A stretch of 64,000 nucleotides of DNA from Hirudinaria manillensis (taxonomy: Eukaryota; Annelida; Clitellata; Hirudinida; Hirudinidae): the NCBI GenBank assembly GCA_034509925.1, contig CM067528.1, positions 4,844,501 to 4,908,500 of the forward strand. Reading direction: 5' to 3'. Position 1 is the first letter of the stretch, and each line of letters begins with the position of its first letter. Below, piece by piece: positions 40,201 through 47,943 of the stretch. The translations under genes were made by a program, and so were the position numbers. The notes under the pieces are model-generated. The model ran no database searches, was not told where the DNA came from, and was given only the letters and a program-made list of their open reading frames with translations.

Positions 40201-40440
40201 CATTATTGGGGTCTGATTTGAAATGCGTTAGTAAAATTAATTAAATTAAATCACTTTTATACATACATGCAGGCTGACAGATATGTCTGTCCGGTCTACA
40301 AAACAAGTGAAAGAAAAGGCACTCTTTCAACTACAGGGCATTCGACAAATTTCGTTTTGGCAATACTTTTAACAACAAAGAAGCCTGTTGAACATTGGAT
40401 CAAGAGAGGAGTGGCCTTGCTATGCCAATTGGATGATTAG
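15490..40440 (+). CDS. DNAH12: Axonemal dynein heavy chain, DNAH12/DNAH7/DNAH3 group, complete
   Basis: Single-headed inner-arm dynein motor of motile cilia, an ATP-driven microtubule motor. About 74 coding exons give roughly 4,000 residues, the usual length for this group. The predicted order is complete: tail, linker, AAA1 with [14 protein letters not shown] and [17 protein letters not shown]2 with [12 protein letters not shown]3 with [12 protein letters not shown] and [12 protein letters not shown]4 with [10 protein letters not shown], coiled-coil stalk with microtubule-binding domain, AAA5, AAA6 and the C-terminal domain ending [10 protein letters not shown]. Among human paralogues, AAA2 wording such as [15 protein letters not shown] and [20 protein letters not shown] recalls DNAH12 best, but that is from memory. 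The proposed first exon 15490-15587 ([13 protein letters not shown]...) is inferred from phase and an ATG and is the weakest part. Segments and exons are listed in separate entries. Confidence 0.9.
22297..22495. repeat. Degenerate inverted-repeat element in a dynein intron
   Basis: The intron 22273-22583 holds GAGAAGTGGCAGGCAAAAG near 22300 and, inverted near 22470-22490, GGAGAAGTGGCAG. Between them are CCCTAA/CCCT-rich words (tctaaccctc, ccttaaccctacc), also seen inside the elements at 6862 and 60335. It looks like an old diverged relative of that family. Confidence 0.4.
22584..24462 (+). other. Dynein AAA1, the main ATPase site
   Basis: Exons 22584-22682, 22945-23043, 23111-23203, 23425-23572, 23647-23892, 24233-24462. 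The Walker A motif GPAGTGKT is split: GPAGTG ends the first exon and KTETTKDL opens the second at 22945. Walker [12 protein letters not shown] lies in 23111-23203. [18 protein letters not shown] (sensor region) and [18 protein letters not shown] follow. All catalytic residues expected for the main hydrolytic site are present. Confidence 0.88.
23299..23371. repeat. (AAT)n microsatellite and SINE/MITE-type tail in a dynein intron
   Basis: About eight AAT repeats (23299-23321) are followed by TCATTTATATAGCGCCGA and an inverted partner AGGCGCTGT about 20 bases on. This TATATAGCGCC...GGCGCT arrangement beside a short tandem repeat is a common end of short interspersed elements in many animal genomes. 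Only this end is recognisable. Confidence 0.5.
24578..26211 (+). other. Dynein AAA2
   Basis: Exons 24578-24761, 24857-25081, 25173-25358, 25553-25678, 25755-25943, 26063-26211. The P-loop GDPFGGKST and [20 protein letters not shown] are present. In this family AAA2 binds but does not turn over nucleotide. [15 protein letters not shown] is split over the intron between 25081 and 25173. Confidence 0.85.
26311..27643 (+). other. Dynein AAA3
   Basis: Exons 26311-26449, 26655-26821, 27023-27215, 27292-27497, 27569-27643. P-loop [12 protein letters not shown], Walker [11 protein letters not shown], then [19 protein letters not shown] and [15 protein letters not shown]. The motifs needed for regulatory ATP turnover are intact. 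Confidence 0.85.
27499..27522. repeat. (GATG)n microsatellite at a dynein donor site
   Basis: Six to seven copies of GATG directly follow the exon ending at 27497 (CAG|GTTGATGGATGG). The repeat starts at the splice donor, so length changes would act close to the 5' splice site. Confidence 0.6.
28010..29713 (+). other. Dynein AAA4
   Basis: Exons 28010-28106, 28367-28546, 28728-28939, 29010-29152, 29231-29425, 29580-29713. The P-loop reads [11 protein letters not shown], where most relatives have [30 protein letters not shown] and [11 protein letters not shown] are typical AAA4. [10 protein letters not shown] and [11 protein letters not shown] close the module before the stalk. Confidence 0.85.
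29795..30020 (+). mobile_element. LINE endonuclease-domain fragment in a dynein intron
   Basis: In one frame, interrupted by stops, the intron encodes [23 protein letters not shown], then [15 protein letters not shown]. This is the catalytic core of LINE apurinic-type endonucleases (LLGDFN....DW, then TR....LDLVLT). It is a decayed internal fragment in the same direction as the host gene, ending just before the exon at 30064. Confidence 0.65.
30064..31489 (+). other. Dynein stalk coiled coil and microtubule-binding domain
   Basis: Exons 30064-30225, 30311-30469, 30725-30956, 31018-31107, 31178-31489. CC1 is heptad-rich ([37 protein letters not shown]). The tip contains [20 protein letters not shown] and [10 protein letters not shown]. 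The returning helix contains [18 protein letters not shown]. This is the part that grips tubulin; length and order are normal. Confidence 0.85.
33983..35017. other. Long dynein intron with probable retrotransposed insert
   Basis: This intron is about 1 kb, much longer than its neighbours. A 105-residue open frame (34169-34486) has no recognised family. A (TAAA)n run at about 34813-34832 follows it, the typical tail of a retrotransposed copy, so the insert is probably about 34085-34832 in plus orientation. The remainder up to 35017 is AT-rich intron. Confidence 0.4.
37553..38882. other. Long dynein intron, GC-AG type, with a possible exon relic
   Basis: About 1.3 kb. The donor reads CAACAG|GCGAGT and the next in-frame sequence (TTGACAGATGTC at 38883) requires that cut, so this is a GC-AG intron. 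Around 38096-38130 the words AATGGGAACATTGTGGTGCT and GCAAAACAGTCATTT resemble dynein exon 36103-36282 (AATGGAACATGGGTGCTGCT, ACAAAACTGTCATTT), suggesting a decayed partial copy. No other gene recognised. Confidence 0.45.
39088..39708. other. Dynein intron with (ATTA)n microsatellite
   Basis: A 620-base intron. A run of about seven ATTA units lies at 39326-39354. A similar shorter run is in the intron near 28190-28211. Nothing else recognised. Confidence 0.5.
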
Positions 40441-41485
40441 AATATTTAGCTAACGAATGCCTTAATTAAAGTTTTTAAGGTTGAATCAATTAAACGGGGT
40501 TTTTTCTGCTGTTCATATTTAGCCAAGTAGCTACAAAAGAAAGGTTGTGGCTATTAACACGATCCTAAATGGATCAATAAAGCAGTGAGAGAATGCAACA
40601 CTTTTCGAGGAAAATGCAAGCTCTAAAGGAAATAGGTGGTTGATCAAGGTATGCGAAAAGACTTTTATTTTATTGGACCCACATCGTGCAAAGTGCTTGG
40701 GTCCAGATTAAAAAAATAAGCAGTAACGAAACATTCTAAACTGAAATCAGCTACGGTCAAGTATCGCTACTATGACGCCAGGGTCCTGACAATGTTTATA
40801 TAACTCAAGAAGTTGGGGACATGTTTCCAGTCGGGAGAAGTAATTAAGAGGATGATGGAACATTCCGTGGTATTTGATTGGTTGAATGGGCGAAGTTGAC
40901 TGGGAGTGTAAATAGGAATAAGAGTGAATGTCGAGATTTTACGTGAGAATTGCGAGTTGGAGTAAAAATTAGCAAATGTCAGCTCAGAAACGCAAGCGAA
41001 CGGTTGGATGGACGATAGGGTGCCAATTAAAAAAAAATTTTTCGAAATTGTTTATTCCCGTTCCAGAAATTTGTTCCTTTTACATTCCTAAGGCTATACA
41101 CAAAATTTTAGGTAGATCAAACATCATTTAGAACTTTCTATAGCATCTTGAACATCCCAATGCTTAAACATTGCATATAATAGCGGAAATTACATGTTGC
41201 GCACATTTTACATGGTTAACTTCGGTAGCAAGAAATATTTTAGTTTTTTTAAATAAATCTGTTTAATTTCGTACCAACGATTACAAGAGCTTTAGACTGA
41301 GCTGATAGGTAACTTGAGAAAAGAAATTTTATTTGAAATATAGGGCCATTTTTACAAACCCTTGTTACATTTCCACCTCACTACTACGACACTTATGCGC
41401 GGTCCCAACGGGTGGCATAGTAGCGAAACTTAACTGTATATACAAAATTTCCTGTCTTCAAACTAATCATTCAATGATTTCTTCT
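40441..41485. other. Dynein 3' region and spacer before the tandem array
   Basis: A polyadenylation signal AATAAA lies at 40576-40581, about 135 bases after the dynein stop, giving a plausible 3' end. No gene was recognised. At 41383-41445 an imperfect inverted repeat (CTACTACGACAC ... GGCATAGTAG) flanks GCGCGGTCCCAACGGGT, a compact hairpin that looks like the end of a repetitive element. Confidence 0.4.
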
Positions 41486-41603
41486 TAAGATTCATGGCAA
41501 ATTTAGTAAAAAACATCACCGGCATAGACCCTCGCGGTAAAGTCACTAAAGAATAAATAACCGAAACAAAACTCTCCGTAAACAAAACACTTCTAACCTA
41601 AAA

Positions 41604-41890
41604 TTAACTATATAAAAATTTCCTGTCTTCAAAGTCGTCATCCAATGATTTCTTCCAGACCTTGACATACCCTGAATCCACCATCCACTCCGGAATTTTA
41701 TTCTACCCGCCCACCACTCTGTTCGAGTAAAATAGTTTTCAGATATCTCCATGCGCCAATCTTGTACACGACTGGAATTTGTGACCTCTGGTGTTTTCCA
41801 CGAAATTTAAATTCAGATGTGGACCAATTTCCTCTCCGTAGCGCCCATGCAACACCTCATACACCAATATGAGGTCAGCCGTCATTCTTG
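41604..41890 (-). mobile_element. LINE reverse-transcriptase C-terminal fragment, unit 1
   Basis: Read on the minus strand: MTADLILVYEVLHGRYGEEI, then LNLNFVENTRGHKFQ, RLAHGDI, KLFYSNRVVGG (with one stop), NKIPEWMVDSGYVKVWKKSL and a stop. The order L..TY..L.G ... TRGH ... R....FF..RVV..WN.LP..VV is the standard end of LINE ORF2 proteins. A more obvious ORF here on the same strand (41546-41752) is only another frame of this relic. Confidence 0.75.
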
Positions 41891-42007
41891 TACAACTAAT
41901 CGTCGGAAGCTCCAAAATTTATGTTCAACATTTTCAAAATTTTATTTCTATGTTAACTTTAGAATCTTTGGATTTGAACGGAAAGGAAATTGACTTAAAA
42001 TCATCAC

Positions 42008-44688
42008 ATGTATGGACCGATTATCCAAATAATTAAAAATATGATCGTAAAGCAATATAAAAGTTTACAAGACAGTGTCCTGGAATTTGTCGTGATGTAT
42101 TTTAGAAAGGTGTTCATCAACTCTGGTGTTCTACTAGGTTATTTTCAATTTTATTTTGTTGATTTCCGTAGTAATGATGAGTTTCAATTTTATAGATAAT
42201 TAATGCTAATTACCTTAATGTGGAATATAGTACAAATAATTGCATCAAGTTTTATTTCACTATTTTACAGAAGCTGGGATTAATAAGAAGAAACTACTAC
42301 CTCCATGCCTATTTGAAAGAATTTGTTGCAAAAGCAAGGAAATGAGATGGTACATCCATCTTACAGAGGCTTTGAGTAACACATATGCCCTCAACTGGAA
42401 TAACATTAACGCCGAAACAGAGGTTTTGAATAACACATATGCCTTCAGCACAAATTTGACAGAGAAAAATTACTGTCGAGCGCAGATATTCAGAAATAAA
42501 GTCATTTACCCTATTAAAACCCTTACAATTTTCTTCAACTCCATAGATGACTTTGACATCGGTGCCCTATGCAATATAGCACCCACACTTGAAAATTTGG
42601 ATCTTACGACTCGCAACAGCTGGTATGTTATTAACTTTTCTATAACTTTATTAACATGTTGAAATTCTGCTATGTAGTAATTTGAACTTCAGCATTATTC
42701 CATATCTGAGCAAGTTCTTTGAGACCGAGTTCCCAAAATTGAAGAAGTTACGTTTAGGCACTGAGAGATGGCGAGATAAAATAAATTTGGACTTTTCAAA
42801 TTTTTCTGAAACGTTAGAAGAATTAATGATGCAAAACATAAAGATTGATGAATCTTCAATTACATCTCTTGGAACACTCAAGAAACTCAAACTGTTGTCA
42901 TGCAAAACAATGAGGAGAACTTGTCAAAATATACTTTTCCTAGAAGCTTTAAGCAATCTGAATCAACTAAGGTAACATCAGAATTGCCATATTGATTTCT
43001 AAACCTAATATCAAGACTTTCGTTCGTTGTTATGAAATACCAATTAAACCATACAAATTTTATGTGTGATTGCAGAACCTTAGATTTGACTGAATCATTA
43101 AATATAGCTACTACCATTTTGGAGTTGGGACCAATTCCCGCAATTCCTATCGATTATCGAATGAAGTTCCTCGAAGTAATATCAAAACTGCCCCTGTTAG
43201 AAAACTTAGACATGTCTCACAATTGCGATATGATGTGAGTATAACATTATCTATTATGTTTGTAAGTTGACCTATAACTAGAACAATGTATCCGAATGAC
43301 ACACAGGAAGGAGTTCGCCTTGGAAATAGTGAGATGTAGAAAGTGGAAAAAAATTGGGTTCTATGGCACTTTTGATACAAAATTTGATTATCTCTCATAC
43401 GATCTTTTGAAGCCACAGGCCGATCAGGTTAATATACAATTGCTGATGAATATTTACTCTAGTTTGTATCGACGTTGTTTATTCATAGGTGTTTTCAGGT
43501 CACGATGAAACGTATCTGGCTACTCTTCAAGCATATAGCGAGGAAATTAATGTATGCAAGTATATTTTTAATCGCTTGAATAGACCTCTGCATATTTCTG
43601 ATGATCAAATACCAATTTTTGAAGATGTAAGTGCTATACACAGCTTAACCGATTCATTACATTTATTATTTATGAAATTTGTGTTATTATCATTGCTAAA
43701 TTATTTATAGTCATTATTTATAATTTATAAATCGACCTGCACGATAACGCTTTAATTATATTCAATATTATCCATATTTTCTAATTGATCAGTCTCTTTT
43801 ATTTTAATGCTTTATTCATATTTATAACATTATTTTTCGTAATTGAATTAATTGAATTTTGCACGTAAATTATTTCTTAACGATTTTTTTTTAATTTGAG
43901 GCTTTACTTAATGCATTCGGGAAGAACGCATTTGAATATTGGTAATTTTGGTTAGATTTGACAAAATACCAGCATCCGTTTATATCAATATATTATTTAT
44001 AGTACAGTGAGTGATTATTTTAAGAATGGGAGACCCACGTCTAATTTCATAAAGTAAGTGACTCGTTGAAAAACTTGTATTCAAGTGCTTAAATCTAATG
44101 TTTCATTCAGGCTTTTAATCAATTCAATGTGCGGAATATTAGAGAGGAGATTACATATAGCAGGAGTAATGCTCTTTTTTCCCATGGATTCATTTAATTT
44201 CGTACTTGATGGCTATTTCTATTTTATTCTAGAAAGCCGATTTTTCATTGTTAAATGGACTATTTGAACTTGTGAGTTTTTTTTTTAATATAGATGTTAA
44301 ATATGTCATCAAGAATATTTAATATTTAGGTGAGAGATGAACGAGTTAATCGAGCCATGTTAGAGATTGTTCAGAAAGATTTAAACAAAGGATTCACCAA
44401 AATTTTATTGACGAGCCTATGCTGTTTTTGCACCATTTCCTTCACAAACCTAAAAGAAGAGCTAGGAATAAAAGATGTAGGTTTGAATTTCAACAGATTG
44501 TCTAAAGTTAAATTTATATTTTAGATATTAATCCTTTGCCTTCTAAATGTGCGAAATGATTTTAAAGTGTAATATTTATCTCATAGATCTGCGATGAAGC
44601 TAGTAAAAGTATGATTCCTCTCTACGAAAATGAACAACTTGTTATACCTATGAGAAAACTCTTAATGAAAATCGTAGATAACAATTGA
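42008..44688 (+). CDS. ZYG11: ZYG11-like protein 1 (CUL2 substrate-receptor family), probably C-terminally truncated
   Basis: Exons: 42008-42137 (start here or at the Met at 42041), 42271-42622, 42678-42971, 43076-43234, 43307-43427, 43489-43626, 44025-44053 (29 bases), 44111-44165, 44233-44271, 44330-44476, 44587-44688. Family fit to ZYG11/ZYG11B: SLQDSVLEFVVMYFRK matches the N-terminal SL.D.CL.F; LPPCLFERI the following LP..v..RLL. LRRs follow (PTLENLDL, LEELMMQNIKIDESSI, LPLLENLDMS). SGHDETYLATLQAYSEE corresponds to the conserved ANETQI..AL..YSE link to the ARM part, and NFIKLLINSMCGI to the first ARM helices. Known role: ZYG11 proteins present glycine N-degron substrates to cullin-2 ligase. 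About 500 residues versus about 740 for the family. Reading stops at LLMKIVDNN, unless a GTAGAT donor there joins later exons such as AGFFTEL. Confidence 0.72.
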
Positions 44689-47394
44689 GATTAACAGGAT
44701 ATTACGAAATTAATCTTTTTTCTATCGTTTTGCTTGAAATAAAACGATTGTCTTTTAAATTCCTTTTCCGAAATGTATCGGTCGCCATATTTTTAAGAGC
44801 GTCACCGTTTGTCTTGAATGCCAAGCTCCTCGGGGAAGAAATCTCGTTCACGATTCTAAATTTTCGGTTTTTTATCACCATGTGAAATTTGTTTACGGTC
44901 AAAATCCTTTGTTCAACTTTACTGTGCGACAAGAAATAGGTCAACATTGATATATTACTTAATATCTTTATTGGGAAAAATTTGGAGGTCATTTAATGGT
45001 CACTGAAGCAAATTGGTTTCACATACGTAACCAACAAATAAGGCAACATAGCTACAAAATGAAGAGGCTGCAATCATTTAGCTAAGATGTGTTTGAAATG
45101 CAAGCTTTAAATCATGGGTTAGCAATCTTTGGATGACATCATGCGGAAGTTGAACTTCGAAATCATTCGGCATGTCACCTACCTCTTATCTTAATATAAC
45201 TACATGATCATATCTAGTAATATTTAGTAATCTAGCACAATTAGTAATCAAACCTCTTCACCGACGCTCCCAACGACTTGCTAATTTTTGTATCATTCAA
45301 CTAAATCCGTATCAACAAAATATGGCTTACGACCTAATCTGTGTTGGCCCGCCTTACAGATTTTTTTAATTATTTCATAATTCTGCGAATATCTACGAAT
45401 GTCAAGTCTGCCATAGGGCAGGATTTTTCACTGAATTGATAGCGCCTCAGTCCGACGAACATGCGTTTATCGATATACTGCCACGTAATTTGGATGTAAG
45501 AAACAATTTATGGAGTTCTGTCTTAGCTTTCGACCAAATGTCATTTATTTATCATAAAATAAAAACAAGTTGATGGATTCCTTGAAACTTATAAATACAT
45601 TTTGAATGTCGGAGAGATTCAATAAATGGCGCTTGTGAGGTTCAATAAATGATTTCCCAGAATCAAATATAATACACAAACGTACAAAGGATGTCTCAAG
45701 AGTTTATAAATGACATTCCTAGTTTGCTGCTCCACCTCCTGATAAAATGATCCACCCCTTCGACTGGGTTGCAAAGAATCCGAAAATGCTGGTGTGTTTA
45801 ACTTTTAAATATTTATTTCAAATTTGTATGTAATAAACAAAAATATTGGTCAGCTATATAAATACTTAAACAAAAAAATTCACATGAGTTCTGAAATTTC
45901 GGAGATAGCTCACCCAGATGGCATCCTGACGCCCAAAGACGATTTTGCTTGTAACAAATTTGTGCACTATAAAACCAACAGAGAAAAAATTATCTAAGCT
46001 AAAAATAGCTAAAGGCTTACTTGTTAAAGCTTTAAGAGAGTAGTCACTTTTTAAACGCGATGGAAATAGACTTTGCGACCCGGAGAGGGTATTTTAGAAA
46101 TCCGGGGATATATTGTACCAAATACCACCGTTAAGGTTGTCGTACAAAAATATTCCTTCCCTTTTGACTTCTTCACCCATATTTTACCAAACTAATAAAA
46201 CTTGTTAAAGCAATTTAATTTATTAAACTTAGAGTTTGGAGAAACCAATATTTTACTAAACATTCATCTTCTTTGTAACACATTAAATTAATTTTTGGAA
46301 TTTCTCAATAGATTTTTTTCTCTGCAGATTAAGTCATCTACAGTTGATTGGCAAAATTAATTCTGATGACCTTAGACTTAAAATATTTTACATATCTCTT
46401 TTTTATTTCACATTTCTGACAAGAGTCACGCAGAATATTGCAAGAAAACATTTAATTGCCATGCAGACCCTCAAGAAATAGGTGCCTGAGGAAGAAATGC
46501 AGACAGGTATTTTGGAGGACATTAAGCAAAATGTCTCACGACTACAACTGACTTAAAACAAACCAGACTTGTGTCAAATTCCAAGATATTTATTTGAAAA
46601 ATTCCAAACTTTTGTAGAGGCACTTTGAGGACTCAAAGAGAAAATCATTAAAGCACTCTAAGGTCAATTACATCAAATGTTTTGAAAACAAGAAAATTTC
46701 ATCATGACTTGCAAAATTTGTGGAAGAATTATTGTTCTTAAACTTTAGCCAAAGATGACGAGCATCAACTGGTACCACCAGTGACGAATGTCATCGCTTT
46801 CGTATTTTTCCTTGGCATGTCGAATCCAGTCAGTTGAGTTTATAGTTGCACCAGACCTTGACACGAATGACAATAGTAGTCTGGACAGATATCATAAATG
46901 TTAATTACAACGATTGAAATTGCTTCAGATGAAAGTCGTATTAGCAGTAGTGTCAATATTTCTTTTAATTTACATTTCTTCTATTACATATGGTTATCTC
47001 CCACAAGTGCAAAGTTAAGTGAGGTGTCCGTGTTTTCATATTCGGTGAAAATATTTAAAATAGCTTTTCAGAAGCTGTATTATCTGAATTGAAAAAGGAT
47101 AGTTTATTACAAAAACTTCTTGAGGCACCATAACTTGCAATTAAGTTAAGTTCAAGTTTTAACGTGCTTTTTGTGCTTTTCATCAATAAATCTTTTCACC
47201 CTGAACAAACAAATTATTTCATTTTGAGTTGTGATGTGATACAGTTAAATGCCCCAATGACCACATGGTCTGTAGGAAACTGCCCCTAATTGAGTGAGTT
47301 CAAAATATGTTAGATGTGTTACAAGACTCTAATACTCATCGAATGCAGATATGTTATCTTAAATAAACACGTTTCAAGTGCCAAATGTAACTGT
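44689..47394. other. 3' half of unit 1: exon-like stretches and spacer
   Basis: After the ZYG11-like stop, a plus-strand stretch at about 45421-45495 (AGFFTELIAPQSDEHAF ... LPRNLD, then a GTAAGA donor) looks like another ARM exon. A minus-strand open stretch at 45078-45173 (MPNDFEVQLPHDVIQRLLTH) resembles the LP..V..RLL segment at the start of ZYG11 proteins. Otherwise AT-rich sequence with the dynein relic and no complete gene. Confidence 0.4.
46380..46472 (+). pseudogene. Relic of dynein heavy chain exon in unit 1
   Basis: Sequence such as CATTTCTGACAAGAGTCACG, CAGAATATTGCAAGAAAACA and TTTAATTGCCATGCAGACC lines up with dynein coding positions 39732-39830 (CATTTCTGACAGGAGTCATG, CAGAACTTTGCAAGAAAATA, TTCAATTGCCATAGACC). 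A 6-base gap is the main difference. The match begins around AAAATATT. Equivalent relics lie at about 51710-51804 and 57012-57064. Confidence 0.75.
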
Positions 47395-47539
47395 TTAAGA
47401 CTCATGGCAAAATATTTTTTCGTCTTCAAAAATTGTTTTTAGTAAAAAGCAGCACCGGCATAGACCCTCGCGGTAAAGTCACCAAAGAATAAATAACCGA
47501 AACAAAACTCTCCGTAAACAAAACACTTCCAAACTAAAA

Positions 47540-47826
47540 TTAACTATATAAAAATTTCCTGTCTTCAAAGTCATCATCCAATTATTTCTTCTTGACCTTG
47601 ACATACCCTGAATCCACCATCCACTCCGGAATTTTATTCCACCCATCCACCACTCTGTTCGAGTAAAATAGTTTTCTGATATCTCCATGCGCCAATCTTG
47701 TACACGACTAGAATTTGTGACCTCTGGTGTTTTCCACGAAATTTAAATTCAGATGTGGACCAATTTCCTCTCCGTAGCGCCCATGCAACACCTCATATAC
47801 CAATATGAGATCAGCCGTCATTCTTC
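47540..47826 (-). mobile_element. LINE reverse-transcriptase C-terminal fragment, unit 2
   Basis: The unit 2 counterpart of the fragment at 41604-41890, with RKLFYSNRVVDGWNKIPEWM uninterrupted where unit 1 has a stop, but with a stop later (KKK-stop). Inherited with the tandem unit rather than a separate insertion. Confidence 0.75.
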
Positions 47827-47943
47827 TATAACTAATCGTCGGAAGCTCCAAAATTTATGTTCAAGATTCTCAAAATTTTATTTCTATGTTAACTTTAGAA
47901 TCTTTGGATTTGAACGGAAAGGAAATTGACTTAAAATCATCAC

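Larger units (their letters stand above)
31569..40440 (+). other. Dynein AAA5, AAA6 and C-terminal domain exons
   Basis: Exons: 31569-31787, 31865-32013, 32324-32538, 32780-32972, 33104-33296, 33362-33534, 33616-33756, 33821-33982, 35018-35162, 35484-35706, 36103-36282, 36354-36494, 36648-36785, 36848-37090, 37159-37344, 37449-37552, 38883-39087, 39709-39846, 39957-40048, 40117-40210, 40273-40440 (stop TAG). Landmarks: [95 protein letters not shown] and [13 protein letters not shown]. The intron after 37552 appears to use a GC donor (AG|GCGAGT). Confidence 0.85.
41486..47394. repeat. Tandem unit 1 of the ZYG11-like array (about 5.9 kb)
   Basis: Begins at TTAAGATTCATGGC and is followed by the same order of sequence at 47395 and 52728. 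Contents in order: LINE 3' fragment (minus), ZYG11-like gene (plus), a further exon-like stretch (AGFFTELIAPQSDEHAF, about 45421-45495), a dynein exon relic (about 46380-46472), sequence shared with the ROR-like 3' exon (about 46680-46760) and a 3' spacer. It is the longest unit and the only one with neither large deletion. On the minus strand near 46740-46880 a coding-like stretch (STDWIRHAKEKYESDDIRHW) is unassigned; units 1 and 2 share it. Confidence 0.9.

Noticed and set aside
41546-41752. Minus-strand ORF conserved in all three array units, seemingly a small protein gene
   Set aside because: Conserved only because the units are recent duplicates. The meaningful frame is the adjacent one, which shows LINE ORF2 C-terminal motifs.
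40441-47394. Bacterial-type defence island or selfish system in the array
   Set aside because: The repeated genes have introns and fit the animal ZYG11 family; no nuclease, toxin or phage-related protein was seen.
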